DNA of 64,000 nt from Fusobacterium_C necrophorum_A (GCF_004134945.1 NZ_SBAP01000007.1:1-64000), one strand, 5' to 3'. Shown: positions 37,701-44,952, counted from the stretch's first letter. Made by a program: numbers and translations. Notes: generated from the sequence alone by a model not told the origin.

Positions 37701-37705
37701 TCCAT
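31715..37705 (-). CDS. Giant YadA-like trimeric autotransporter adhesin (1996 aa)
   Basis: A surface adhesin of type Vc secretion. It has an extended signal peptide (about 1-35, ending LAYAQ). A left-handed beta-roll head (about 150-285) is built of SIAIG-type 14-residue repeats (SIAIGSDSVARNA, SIAIGRQSAAVKE, SIAIGKVAAAAEK). A neck/connector follows (DAINGSQLYSV, about 340). The long stalk has repeated modules with VNK/VNV-EQLxx necks (TDAVNVAQLNKL, TDAVNKEQLDEA, TDAVNKAQLDKA, NDAVNVGQLNEV) and GLDNGGNKITN-type motifs. The C-terminal YadA anchor (about 1915-1996) ends in WRFNLK with the terminal aromatic pattern of outer-membrane barrels. The start ATG 37705 follows GAAGGAGAGAA. A lipoprotein gene follows. 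Confidence 0.95.
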   Translation of the reverse strand: MEDKKRLKSSLKRKVRITEALLVAFCIAGNLAYAQESSSNNNGSGNTKEDGIAIGKLIEVELKDGAVINIPPKENGNTKYSFAEKGTAKAELASKFPVGFRLTKYNNKYNKDYETMIGATQKHMNQSSKARYANTKEDDCQTNCEENKLAKSIAIGSDSVARNASIAIGDYAFASRKRSDKSMETEDKVQGAAIAIGSFATATAGSAISLGAAASAQGSNSIAIGRQSAAVKETSIAIGKVAAAAEKSSIAIGNGSVSEAEGAVVLGAEAKSTLQNSVALGESSSTNEGSKVSEVMENNITYNHFAGALTKENMVVSFGKKDNERQLQHVAAGKISSDSTDAINGSQLYSVIKNASWTIQNKGSEINKVHFGDTVNFIDGDGTTAEVTKDSTITDSKKTNVKYSINTVSLEVDNQTGKVSVKPKEVSNNKSFATAEEVAKAINESEKSTTVKSADDSLIKVDEKKNTTKPFETEYAISLGEKAKKTIEDVTTKKITVTGGEQQADSFTVAEGGEIKVISTGDDGIVEVGADASKKAITVGIDKQKFDDAVTKNKTVQENVTNIKNNKEGIEDLKNNTIALSGNSGITNSQSLSKQEIKFNIKGDGTYLNAEAKDDTVTLFLKDKSITVEKISDTAKGKLKSGTLDVTGEGNTLGKDIKIELKENSIHKKHLSDDVQLGFAGNSGSGAVKLKDGTFTIKGENGIKTNASDSTLVVQIDEETKKKIDNAADTNLSNVTNEGKKVINSVVKESLEWKAGTNVANIKTETSMNTDGTNKTTYTLNAKGTTVSSANEKYVSVTKDKEDSATNVTNYKVDLSEEAKTKMDSIGKGNVKNNDEHTVTGKTVHEYLNNKELLSYKANGTNITGTDKVSLTKGLNFVNGTNTTASIEQDGVVKYSLKDNVVLTKEGSLKIGDNTSLTNGNATINKVVVDGDHGTITGLSNQTWEVGVTKVVDGRAATENQLKALETGLIDKGLRFTGNNGKENKQKLNTLVKVIGERDDGQKEYLETASAKNNIIVEADEKDTLTVKLAKNLKNITSISNSNDINGTMITLGERQEVVGGVYTKVKTVDVDGAKIANVAEGTQDTDAVNVAQLNKLNSKIDKNSHLNYTTDTKSGVIDFQKNEVLGILGDGEVLTYRGKENKYIFTELDEKGNVRVHLTDKTKETLGKADTAMQSFRLQANGADETTIENGDRINFNDAKNTNVKKDGNTILVNVNESLKDMKDISGQGTTISFTDKGLSLNNRKITNIAKGTDSTDAVNKEQLDEAKTAATTKVDKLDENVVVKAENNEDGSTTYKVGLANKLSIGKEGTSVSLDGEKGTLNVGKKVLIDGTTGAASFDRVVIKGNAGTIGGLTNKEWNPETIVSGQAATEDQLKVLDKKIQDNTEDLVNRGMDFSGNDYDEKNEKTKIHKKLGERLEIIGGLEAGADADSKNLRTRVTDDGKLELLMSKNAGFTTVTTGNTILSKDGLFIKNEKEEKNVSLTDKGLNNGGNKITNLAAGTHETDAVNKAQLDKAQAAATTKLKEGKNISVTSEKGEDGSTTYTVAMKDTITLGTEKNKKIVADGTTGKLSIGDKIHLDGTTGNADFGKVKVNGENGEITGLTNTTTKGESFAKVGRAATEEQLKEVQDNVTTKIDNLSTELTDKGMNFVGNSGGTVHKKLGETLAVKGSGNKADDQYSSENIKTRVQNGELEIMLDKHVIVDTLTAKEGLDIIGKPGKDGKNTEAKISVKEGAAGVAGKDGENMDRIVYKDSKNMEHTLATHDDGMKYGGDIGESMKKQLNETVNVRGGITDADKLSKEANIGVVSDGKDNLTIRLAKDIKDLSSVTLLDPSGNKTVIHGEGVTIISKDGKEIKLSNKGLDNGGNKITNVAAGTESNDAVNVGQLNEVKEVINNHATAISNNTKRIEKMHGDMRRGFANAAAMSTLKFMEIGMNQATVGAAIGTYKGNQAVAVGVQTAPTENVRVHANVSIAPSREQVDTMAGIGASWRFNLK

Positions 37706-37800
37706 TTCTCTCCTTCTTAGTCTATTCCTAAATTCTTATTTCTCATACATTCAAATCGTATTTCTAAATGATCTCTTGCTAAAATATATTTTTTTGGTTG

Positions 37801-37899
37801 TATAATAAATCGTGTTGATGAAGAACCATTTTTTTTAGATGAACAAAAGAAAAAGAACCCTTCCTATATTTTCTATAAGAATGGGGTTCTATCTTTTTT
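37801..37899 (+). ncRNA. Candidate small RNA 1 (about 87 nt) upstream of the giant adhesin
   Basis: A -10 box TATAAT (37801-37806) lies within GGTTGTATAATAAAT. A transcript from about 37813 would end at a Rho-independent hairpin (AGAACCC 37854-37860 pairing with GGGTTCT 37884-37890, then TCTTTTTT). The strand is opposite to both flanking adhesin genes and no ORF fits. The -35 (TTGCTA) is at a long 19-nt spacing. This is divergent from the giant adhesin and could also shape its 5' UTR. Expression is not shown. Confidence 0.45.
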
Positions 37900-37920
37900 C
37901 AAATAAAAAGTCATAAGTTG

Positions 37921-37931
37921 CCCCCCCCCCC
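37921..37931. repeat. Homopolymeric C11/G11 tract
   Basis: Eleven consecutive C, flanked by the inverted repeat AAAAAGTC (37905-37912) and GACTTTTT (37932-37939). A C tract of this length is striking in such AT-rich DNA. It lies 216 bp upstream of the giant adhesin start codon. On the minus strand a TATGAC hexamer follows the G tract closely. Slippage here could change adhesin expression. Confidence 0.9.
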
Positions 37932-37998
37932 GACTTTTTGTGACTTTATCACTCTTTTCGTTCAGAGAAGGTATTTTATTTCGTTGTAGATTCTCTCT

Positions 37999-38135
37999 TT
38001 GAAAATTCTAAAAAAATGGTTGTATAATAAATAGTAATCATAAAAATTTTCCCCTCAATACCATTCTTTCAGAAAACTTTGACTCGAAAAAGACTTTAGA
38101 AAGGCTATTTTTAGAATTCCTAAAGTCCTTTTCTC
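37999..38135 (+). ncRNA. Candidate small RNA 2 (about 100 nt), antisense to the 3' flank of the second adhesin
   Basis: TTGAAA (37999-38004), 18-nt spacer, TATAAT (38023-38028), in the same GGTTGTATAATAAAT context as candidate 1. Transcription from about 38035 would reach the hairpin at 38092-38127 followed by a T-rich tail. The shared 15-bp promoter core with candidate 1 suggests co-regulation or duplication. No ORF fits. Confidence 0.45.
38087..38127. terminator. Terminator after the coiled-coil autotransporter
   Basis: GACTTTAGAA (38092-38101) pairs with TTCCTAAAGTC (38117-38127). The minus-strand copy continues into TTTTT, which ends the adhesin transcript; the plus-strand side also runs into T-rich sequence. 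Confidence 0.75.
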
Positions 38136-38171
38136 TATCTTTCTTAGCTATTCTGTCTTAACTCATGAAAA

Positions 38172-40016
38172 TTAAAAGAAGTAATTGACTCCTACACCAT
38201 AAGCGGAATTTCTAATATCATCGGTAGATATTCCCGCTTTTCCTGTGAAGCTTAAATCTTCGCTTGGTACAAACGCTACCCCCACTGCTACTGCTTGTTT
38301 TCCTCTATATCCTCCAATAGCAGCTCCAATTCCAACTCTTCCTACCGGAATCCCCTTAAAATCTAATACACTCATTGCTGCAACAGATGCAATTCCTGCT
38401 TCGGAATCTCTTCTTAATTCTTCAATAGATTTCTTATTATTCGCAATACCTCTATCATGTTTTAAATCTTCTGCTGTACTTCGTTCTACTTCCTTGTCAA
38501 TTAATTCTTTATTTGCTGCTATTTTTTCATCGTGTTCCGTATCTTTTCCTGTACTTCGTTCTACTTCCTTGTCAATTGATTTTTTATTTGCCAAGTCTCC
38601 CTTAACTCTTTCATCTTTTTCTTTTTCAATGGCTTTCTTATTGTCTGCAATACCTTCGTCATGTTTCGTATCTGCTTCTGTACTTCGTTTTATTTCTGCA
38701 TCAAGGGCAGCTTGAAGTGCTTCGTCTGCTTTCTTTCTTGCATTTTCTTCTGCTAAAACTGCTTTTGTTCTTTCCGCAATCTCTGTTTGAATAGCATCTT
38801 TATTTGCTGCAATACCTTCGTCATGTTTTTCATCTGCTGCTTTACTTCGTTTTATTTCTGCTTCAAGAGCTGTTTGAAGTTCCCCATCTGCTTTCTCTCT
38901 TGCACTTTTTTCTTTTTCAATGGCTTTCTTATTGTCTGCAATATCTTTGGTATGTTTAAGATCAGTAGATTGTAATTCAGCAATTTGTTTACTTTGAATA
39001 TCATTTGCTCGTTTATTTAAGGATATTTTATCTCCAAGTTCTTTATCTACTTTTTCTCTTTCTTTTGCTTCTTGTTTAATTTTTGTTGCTAATTTTGCAT
39101 CTTCTTTTGCTCTAGTATCTACTTCAGTTAACAATCTATTATTCAATCCATTGTATGTATCTATTAAACTTTTTTCTAATGCTTTATCTGCTGCTTTTCT
39201 TTCTTCTTTTTCTTTATCCAGAGCTGCTTTACCCGCACTTATAGCACTATCTACAAATTTATAACTAGCTTTTTCTTCCTCTAATCTTTCAATTTCTTTG
39301 TCATGTTTCGTATCTGCTTCTTTACTTCGTTTTATTTCTGCATCAAGAGCTGTTTGAAGTTCCCCATCTGCTTTCTTTCTTGCATTTTCTTCGTTTTCAA
39401 TATTTTTTTTATTTTTTTCAATCTTTTTATTTAATTTCTTTTCATTAGATTTTCGATCTTTTACTTCATTATTTAAATGTTCATTTAAATCACTTAAAGC
39501 TTTTTCTGTAGTTTCTTTATCTGCTTTATTCCCCTTCAACGCTTTAATATCCATACCATGTGTTTCTACGGTATCTTCTACTTTGTCTAATCTTTTATTA
39601 TGTTCTTCGTCCATTGCATCGTGAACTTCATCTTTCACTTTTCTGTCTGACATTTCCTTTTCTATTCTGTCACTTATATTCTTAGAAAACTCTCCAAAAT
39701 GTTTATCAAATAATTCAATATTTTCTCGATTTTCTTCAACCACTTCTTTAGTTACATCAAACTCTCTCTTCAATTTTCCTAAGTCTGACATAGTTTTACT
39801 CAAATACTTATCTAATTCTCCAATATCGTTTTTATTTTTTGCTATATTTTCTCTATTCATCTTAATCATAAGACCGTGAACTTGGTCTATTATTGGTTTT
39901 CTAACAGCAGCATACCCTATATTCCCTGTAATGAAAAATACAGTCAATGCTGCCAATGTAACACTCACTCTTCTTTTAAAACATCCTTTTATATTCTTTT
40001 CTAAATTGTGAACCAT
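38172..40016 (-). CDS. Coiled-coil trimeric autotransporter (YadA anchor, no recognisable head)
   Basis: A 614-residue surface protein. It has an extended signal peptide (about 1-37, ending GNIGYAAV) and an almost uninterrupted coiled-coil passenger (about 45-530), highly charged, with repeats of AADxKHDEGIAxNKxAI and EEKARKKADGELQTALDAE type. The C-terminal YadA anchor (about 535-614) ends with the outer-membrane-type YGVGVNYFF. There are no SIAIG head repeats, so it is essentially a stalk. The repeats are near-identical at DNA level (around 38655, 38816 and 39296), inviting length variation by recombination. It has its own promoter and terminator. A TetR-type gene lies upstream on the same strand. 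Confidence 0.93.
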   Translation of the reverse strand: MVHNLEKNIKGCFKRRVSVTLAALTVFFITGNIGYAAVRKPIIDQVHGLMIKMNRENIAKNKNDIGELDKYLSKTMSDLGKLKREFDVTKEVVEENRENIELFDKHFGEFSKNISDRIEKEMSDRKVKDEVHDAMDEEHNKRLDKVEDTVETHGMDIKALKGNKADKETTEKALSDLNEHLNNEVKDRKSNEKKLNKKIEKNKKNIENEENARKKADGELQTALDAEIKRSKEADTKHDKEIERLEEEKASYKFVDSAISAGKAALDKEKEERKAADKALEKSLIDTYNGLNNRLLTEVDTRAKEDAKLATKIKQEAKEREKVDKELGDKISLNKRANDIQSKQIAELQSTDLKHTKDIADNKKAIEKEKSAREKADGELQTALEAEIKRSKAADEKHDEGIAANKDAIQTEIAERTKAVLAEENARKKADEALQAALDAEIKRSTEADTKHDEGIADNKKAIEKEKDERVKGDLANKKSIDKEVERSTGKDTEHDEKIAANKELIDKEVERSTAEDLKHDRGIANNKKSIEELRRDSEAGIASVAAMSVLDFKGIPVGRVGIGAAIGGYRGKQAVAVGVAFVPSEDLSFTGKAGISTDDIRNSAYGVGVNYFF

Positions 40017-40071
40017 AATTAGCCCTCCTTATTTTATAAAATTAAAAATACAATCCCCAATTGTTAAGCTA

Positions 40072-40099
40072 ATCATACCAAATAAAATCAAAATGTCAA
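40072..40099 (-). promoter_or_regulatory. Promoter of the coiled-coil autotransporter
   Basis: Minus strand: TTGACA (40094-40099), 16-nt spacer, TATGAT (40072-40077), followed by a leader of about 50 nt and AAGGAGGGCTAATT before the ATG at 40016. Confidence 0.85.
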
Positions 40100-40573
40100 T
40101 TATAAAAACACTTATATTGATTTTTTATATTTTTTTGTGTTTTTTTAATACTCTTTTTTATAGATTTCTCATACTTCTATTAATTTTTAATGTTTTTTTA
40201 TTTTAAAATAAAAAACATACATATTTATGGTTACAAGTGTGTGCATTTCCTTATTTTCTATTGCTTGTATCATAAATGATATTGATGAAAATTTTTCTTT
40301 CAAAAAAAGTAAAGACAATGAAATTTTCCTGTTACAAGGAATGATTTCATTGTCTCGTTCAGATTTTATCAAAATTCTTTTGGATTTACAAGATTTTTTA
40401 AGCTTATCGGAAAAAGAGAATATTGTCGTTCCTTACAACAGATCCTTTCTCCGAGTGAGAAAACAGGCTATTGGATGCTCAAAAAGAAAAATTGATTTTA
40501 TATTTTAACATAGAAACAAGGATTTCAGATTCCGCTCTCCATCAAGACAATTTGACAAAGAGCCACCTGTCCT
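40100..40573. other. AT-rich intergenic region with possible gene remnant
   Basis: About 470 nt without a convincing gene. The plus strand is open from 40227 to 40508 (93 codons, ending KRKIDFIF) but lacks a ribosome site. Its last part also reads as protein-like sequence in another frame (ILSPSEKTGYWMLKKKN, about 40440-40487), which suggests a decayed gene. The right end (40513-40573) holds a copy of the dispersed 3'-end repeat described in the findings. Confidence 0.4.
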
Positions 40574-40606
40574 CTATTCTTTATCAACACGATTTGACAA
40601 AGAACC
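40513..40606 (-). repeat. Tandem copies of the dispersed CTTTGTCAAA...TTGATG element
   Basis: Minus strand TTCTTTGTCAAATCGTGTTG (part of the TetR 3' end) recurs 42 nt later as CTCTTTGTCAAATTGTCTTG, followed by GGAATCTGAAATCCTTGTTTC. Related copies lie at 45141-45172, 53071-53098 and, in reverse, 37808-37828. Confidence 0.5.
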
Positions 40607-41158
40607 TATATTTGATGTTTCCAAAGGAATTTTATGTTTTCTCAAATACAATAAGCTTCTGACCTCCTTTTCAATATCATCTTCTTTACTCCATCTCTCA
40701 GAAGAGTTATAAAATAGTAGTGCTAATCCGTCACTGAAGAGTAAATCTCCCTTATCTCTTTCCCAGTTAAACTTGCGATCTTTGCTTAGGATATGGTTTA
40801 AAGCGTGATATATTTTTTCACGAACCGGATTTCCCAATCTTGGACTGGAAGTCAAAAAAATAGCCTGAAATAATTTCCGATGTTTTCTGGAAAAAAGCAC
40901 AAAAGCAACCGTTAAATTTTCATAAGTATAATAATCTTCATATTTTCTTATAGGCTCCAAAAATAATTCTTGAATTTCTTCCACCATAGCGTTTTCCAAT
41001 TCATCTAAGGATTTAAAATGATAATAGATGGGAGACGTAGAAGAATCTAAAGCTGCTGCAATATTCCGAATCGTAAACCCATCTACTCCATTTTGTTTAA
41101 AAACAAGAAATGCCGCCTTTAAGATTTGATTTTTGTCAAACAGTACATCTCTTCCCAA
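40574..41158 (-). CDS. TetR/AcrR-family transcriptional regulator
   Basis: A 194-residue regulator. The N-terminal helix-turn-helix is typical: DKNQILKAAFLVFKQNGVDG (about 8-27), then FTIRNIAAALDSSTSPIYYHFKSLDELENA (about 28-57). The C-terminal ligand and dimer domain is generic and gives no ligand. The start is the TTG at 41158 behind GGGGAGGGGAG. It lies upstream of the coiled-coil autotransporter on the same strand but 550 nt away, and that gene has its own promoter. Control of the adhesin is possible but unproven. The last codons belong to a dispersed repeat, so its C terminus may have been altered by repeat insertion. Confidence 0.9.
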   Translation of the reverse strand: MGRDVLFDKNQILKAAFLVFKQNGVDGFTIRNIAAALDSSTSPIYYHFKSLDELENAMVEEIQELFLEPIRKYEDYYTYENLTVAFVLFSRKHRKLFQAIFLTSSPRLGNPVREKIYHALNHILSKDRKFNWERDKGDLLFSDGLALLFYNSSERWSKEDDIEKEVRSLLYLRKHKIPLETSNIGSLSNRVDKE

Positions 41159-41208
41159 ATTTAGCTCCCCTCCCCATTTTTTTTGTTATAATTTCTCTTT
41201 TTTTTATT

Positions 41209-41237
41209 AGTATATTTCTTTTTTTTTTGAGTGTCAA
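41209..41237 (-). promoter_or_regulatory. Promoter of the TetR-type gene
   Basis: Minus strand: TTGACA (41232-41237), 17-nt A-rich spacer, TATACT (41209-41214). The rest of 41238-41452 is very AT-rich and I see no other element in it. Confidence 0.8.
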
Positions 41238-41452
41238 GGCAACGAATTATTAAAAAACAGCGAATTGGTTTTTCGCAAAATGATGTTTTTATATTTTGTT
41301 TTTTTATTTTTCTCTATAATAATTATATTAGATAATTTTTTAAAAAATATAAAATTCATTTCTATTTTTTTATTTTTTGTTTTATTTTTTTAAAAAACAA
41401 CCTATTTTAGAATAATCTTTTTGTTATTTTATAAAAATTTACAATTTTAGAA

Positions 41453-41487
41453 AAAAAGTCCCGGTGAATCTTTCACCGGGACTTTTT
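41453..41487. terminator. Terminator after dnaK
   Basis: AAAAAGTCCCGGTGAA (41453-41468) and TTCACCGGGACTTTTT (41472-41487) form a perfect 16-bp stem with A and T tails; it ends the hrcA-grpE-dnaK transcript. Confidence 0.95.
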
Positions 41488-41505
41488 CTATTATCTCTTT
41501 TGTTT

Positions 41506-43323
41506 TTAATCAACGACTTCCGCTTCCGCTACATCTTCGTTGTTATTTCCGGAAGTACTTCCTGCTGATCCTTGTTGTTGAGCCTGTGCTTGAGCATCTT
41601 TATACAATTCTTCGGCAAATTTATGAGCCGCTTGTGATAATTTTTCTACAGCTTGATCAATGGCTTCTTTGGAATCTCCGTCTTTCACTTTCTTCAACTC
41701 TTCCATGGCCGCTTCAATGTTTTTCTTGTCTTCTTCTCCCAATTTATCTGCATGATCTTTCATAGATTTTTCCGTGGAAGAGATTAACATATCCGCTTGG
41801 TTTCTTGCTGCAACCAATTCTTCAAACTTCTTATCTTCCGCCGCATTTGCTTCCGCTTCTTTTGTCATTCTGTCAATTTCTTCTTTTGATAAGTTGGTAG
41901 AACCTGAAATCGTTACCTTATTTTCTTTTCCGGTTCCTAAATCTTTCGCAGAAACGTGTACGATTCCGTTTGCATCAATATCAAAAGTTACTTCAATTTG
42001 TGGAACTCCTCTCGGTGCTGCCGGAATTCCTTCCAAGTTGAATTCTCCCAATTTATGGTTATCCGCCGCTCTCGATCGTTCTCCTTGCAATACGTTAATC
42101 GTAACTGCCGGTTGATTGTCCACCGCTGTAGAATACACTTGAGCCTTCTTCACCGGAATGGTGGTATTCTTTTCAATCATCTTCGTAAAGACTCCTCCCA
42201 AAGTTTCAATTCCCAGAGATAATGGAGTGACATCCAACAATAAGACATCTTTGACATCTCCCATCAACACTCCACCTTGAATTGCTGCTCCCGCCGCAAC
42301 CACTTCATCCGGATTGATTCCCTTGTTTGGTTTCTTTCCAAAGTAAGATTCTACCCATTCTTGCACAGCCGGAATTCTGGTAGATCCCCCTACCAACAAT
42401 ACTTCATTGATTTCTCCCGGTTGCAATCCTGCATCGGATAAAGCTGTTTTGGTAGGTCCTTGTGTTGCCTCTACCAAATCTCTTGTCAAGTCATTGAATT
42501 TTGCACGAGTCAATTTCATTTCCAAGTGTTTTGGTCCTGTCGCATCCATCGTGATGAATGGTAAAGAAATTGGGGTTTCCATCATTGTTGACAATTCTTT
42601 TTTCGCTTTTTCCGCAGCATCTTTCAATCTTTGGTACGCCATTTTATCATTGGACAAATCCAATCCTGTTTCTTTTTTAAACTCCGCTACCATCCAGTCA
42701 ATGATTTTCTTATCAAAATCGTCTCCTCCTAAATGGTTGTTTCCTGCTGTGGAAATAACTTCAATGACTCCGTCCGCAATTTCCAGGATGGATACGTCAA
42801 ACGTTCCTCCTCCTAAGTCAAATACCAATACTTTTTCTTCTTTTTTCTTTTCCAAACCATATGCCAAAGCTGCCGCTGTCGGTTCGTTGATAATTCTTTT
42901 TACTTCCAATCCCGCAATGGTTCCCGCATCTTTTGTCGCCTGTCTTTGTGCGTCCGTGAAATAAGCCGGTACTGTAATTACTGCCTCTTTTACTTCTTCT
43001 CCCAAGTAAGCTTCCGCATCTTTTTTTAATTTTTGTAATGTTTTTGCGGAAATTTCTTGTGGAGTGTATTTTTTCCCGAAAATTTCCACCTTATAATCAG
43101 ATCCCATATGTGTTTTAATAGAACTTACCGTGGAATTCGGATTGGTTACCGCTTGTCTTTTGGCAATTTCTCCTACAATGGTTTCTCCGTTATCCTTAAT
43201 ATTAACCACAGAGGGAGTGGTTCTCGCTCCTTCCGCATTCGGAATAATGGTTGCACTTCCTCCTTCCATAATTGCTACACATGAGTTGGTAGTTCCTAAG
43301 TCAATTCCTATAATTTTAGCCAT
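41506..43323 (-). CDS. dnaK: Chaperone protein DnaK (Hsp70)
   Basis: A 605-residue Hsp70. The N-terminal ATPase domain shows IGIDLGTTNSCVAIMEGG (residues 4-21), the IINEPTAAALAYGL segment (about 144-157), VFDLGGGTFDVSIL (about 168-181) and LLVGGSTRIPAVQ (about 310-322). The linker VLLLDVTPLSLGIETLGG (about 360-377) leads to the substrate-binding domain, with an acidic Gln/Gly-rich tail. The N-terminal nucleotide-binding domain lacks the short loop present in Gram-negative proteobacterial DnaK, as expected for this lineage. It is the last gene of hrcA-grpE-dnaK. Confidence 0.99.
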   Translation of the reverse strand: MAKIIGIDLGTTNSCVAIMEGGSATIIPNAEGARTTPSVVNIKDNGETIVGEIAKRQAVTNPNSTVSSIKTHMGSDYKVEIFGKKYTPQEISAKTLQKLKKDAEAYLGEEVKEAVITVPAYFTDAQRQATKDAGTIAGLEVKRIINEPTAAALAYGLEKKKEEKVLVFDLGGGTFDVSILEIADGVIEVISTAGNNHLGGDDFDKKIIDWMVAEFKKETGLDLSNDKMAYQRLKDAAEKAKKELSTMMETPISLPFITMDATGPKHLEMKLTRAKFNDLTRDLVEATQGPTKTALSDAGLQPGEINEVLLVGGSTRIPAVQEWVESYFGKKPNKGINPDEVVAAGAAIQGGVLMGDVKDVLLLDVTPLSLGIETLGGVFTKMIEKNTTIPVKKAQVYSTAVDNQPAVTINVLQGERSRAADNHKLGEFNLEGIPAAPRGVPQIEVTFDIDANGIVHVSAKDLGTGKENKVTISGSTNLSKEEIDRMTKEAEANAAEDKKFEELVAARNQADMLISSTEKSMKDHADKLGEEDKKNIEAAMEELKKVKDGDSKEAIDQAVEKLSQAAHKFAEELYKDAQAQAQQQGSAGSTSGNNNEDVAEAEVVD

Positions 43324-43381
43324 TTTGTTACCTCCTACTATATCTTCAAATTTTTTTTACCCGGTTTAGACTTTCTTCAAG

Positions 43382-43942
43382 CTATGCTTTTTTACATACC
43401 TTCACCATAGACGGTCGAATGACCTTATCTTTCATTTTGTATCCTTTTTGCAATTCCAACATTACTTCATTATCCTGAAATTCAGGACTGTCCTCTTGCA
43501 TCACGGCATGATGAAACATCGGGTCAAATTCTTTTCCCAAAGCCTCAATTTCTTCTACACCCTCTGATTTCATGACATCTTGAATGTTTCGTAAAATCAT
43601 TTCCACACCTTGTACCAAGCCGTCAAAATCGTTCGTTTCTTTCGCCGCCGAAATCGCTCTTTCCAAATTATCCAAGCTTCCCAATAATTTTTCTACAATC
43701 TTTTGAGAAGAATATTGACGTAATTCTTCAATTTCTTTTTCTTTTCTCTTGGTAAAATTTTGGAAATCTGCTTGCTTACGTAAATAGGATTGCTTCCAAT
43801 CTTCAATTTCCACTTTCAATTTCCCAATTTCTTCCTCCGGAGAAAGAGTTTTTTCTGCAGTTTCTTCTTTCACTTCTTCTGCATCCAAAATTTCCTCTTT
43901 CATCTCTTCCAGGACTTCTTCCTTTTTTGCCTCATCCGTCAT
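43382..43942 (-). CDS. grpE: Nucleotide exchange factor GrpE
   Basis: A 186-residue GrpE that releases ADP from DnaK. An acidic N-terminal tail leads to a long dimerising helix (about 35-100, with WKQSYLRKQADFQNFTKRKE). The beta domain follows with GVEMILRNIQDVMKSEGVEE (about 112-131), FDPMFHHAVMQED (about 139-151) and the C-terminal GYKMKDKVIRPSMVKVCKK (about 166-184). It starts inside the hrcA stop codon (ATGA overlap) and precedes dnaK by 58 nt. Confidence 0.98.
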   Translation of the reverse strand: MTDEAKKEEVLEEMKEEILDAEEVKEETAEKTLSPEEEIGKLKVEIEDWKQSYLRKQADFQNFTKRKEKEIEELRQYSSQKIVEKLLGSLDNLERAISAAKETNDFDGLVQGVEMILRNIQDVMKSEGVEEIEALGKEFDPMFHHAVMQEDSPEFQDNEVMLELQKGYKMKDKVIRPSMVKVCKKA

Positions 43943-44952
43943 TTCTTCACTTCCTTTTTCTCTATTCTATCAATTGCTCGATTTACTTCTTTGGTAACAC
44001 AATCCAAAAGTCCTACTGTTTTGGAATATGCCATTCGTTTGGGACCGATGACCCCAATAATTCCCTTTGCTCCTCCTAATTGGTACAAAGAATATACGAA
44101 ACTGTAGTCTTCAAGTTCTTTAATCCCCAGCTCATCTCCGAAAATCACTTGAACTCCCTGCCCTATTTTCTCTCTCTTTTGAATCAAACGTTCAAACATC
44201 TGTCGAATATCTTTCTTCTCCGAGAAAAAATCCAAAACTTCACTGGCACTGTCAACATCTCGCTCCTTGAACATACTGGTCACATTATCGATAAAGAAAC
44301 GATTTAAATCTTCCATAGAAGTCTCGGAAGATTGAATCATATCCCCTCCCAAGATGAATTCTTCAATTTCTTTTACCGTTAAATGTTCGTATTGAATTCT
44401 CTCATTCAACTCTTTTGCAATTTTTGATACTTCTTCTCGAGAAAGAGGGTTTAACAAATGAATTTTCTTCGTCTTTACTCGCCGATCTTTCATAATAATG
44501 ACTGCCATGACAAAGTATTCGTCAATGTGAATCAATTCGACTCGATGAATTTCCGAATCTACAATTCTAGGTTCCACTGCAATCCCTGCATAGCTCGTTA
44601 GTTTCGATAGTAAACTGGAAGTGGTTTCCAACAATTTATCCAGTTCTCCAATCCGTTCTTCGTAAAATCCCTCAATATTTTCCCGTTCCTGTTGAGATAA
44701 TCGTTCCACCTTTAACAATTCATTCAGATAATAACGATATCCCTTATCCGTCGGGATTCTTCCGGAAGAAGTATGTGTCTTTCCAATAAATCCCATGTCT
44801 TCTAAATCCGCCATGACATTTCGAATGGTTGCGGAAGAAAGCTCAATTCCGTATTTTTTGACTAGAGTTCTTGAACCTATGGTATCTCCAAAGGTTAAAT
44901 AATAGTTCACGATGGCATTTAACACCAATTTTTCTCTGTCACTAATACTCAT
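43939..44952 (-). CDS. hrcA: Heat-inducible transcription repressor HrcA
   Basis: A 337-residue repressor of class I heat-shock genes that binds CIRCE and needs GroEL for activity. The N-terminal winged helix is clear: LNAIVNYYLTFGDTIGSRTL (about 11-30), then ELSSATIRNVMADLEDMGFI (about 38-57) and KTHTSSGRIPTDKGYRYYL (about 59-77). The start is the ATG at 44952 after AAAGGAGGCTGCAAC. A CIRCE element lies 27 nt upstream, so the gene is autoregulated. It is first in the hrcA-grpE-dnaK operon. Confidence 0.97.
   Translation of the reverse strand: MSISDREKLVLNAIVNYYLTFGDTIGSRTLVKKYGIELSSATIRNVMADLEDMGFIGKTHTSSGRIPTDKGYRYYLNELLKVERLSQQERENIEGFYEERIGELDKLLETTSSLLSKLTSYAGIAVEPRIVDSEIHRVELIHIDEYFVMAVIIMKDRRVKTKKIHLLNPLSREEVSKIAKELNERIQYEHLTVKEIEEFILGGDMIQSSETSMEDLNRFFIDNVTSMFKERDVDSASEVLDFFSEKKDIRQMFERLIQKREKIGQGVQVIFGDELGIKELEDYSFVYSLYQLGGAKGIIGVIGPKRMAYSKTVGLLDCVTKEVNRAIDRIEKKEVKK

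Noticed and set aside
31715..37705. Many long open frames antisense to the giant autotransporter
   Set aside because: They mirror the repetitive Ala/Ser/Thr-rich coding sequence and have no start signals.
40187..40372. 61-codon minus-strand frame upstream of the coiled-coil autotransporter
   Set aside because: No ribosome site, no recognisable motif, overlaps another weak frame in an AT-rich gap.
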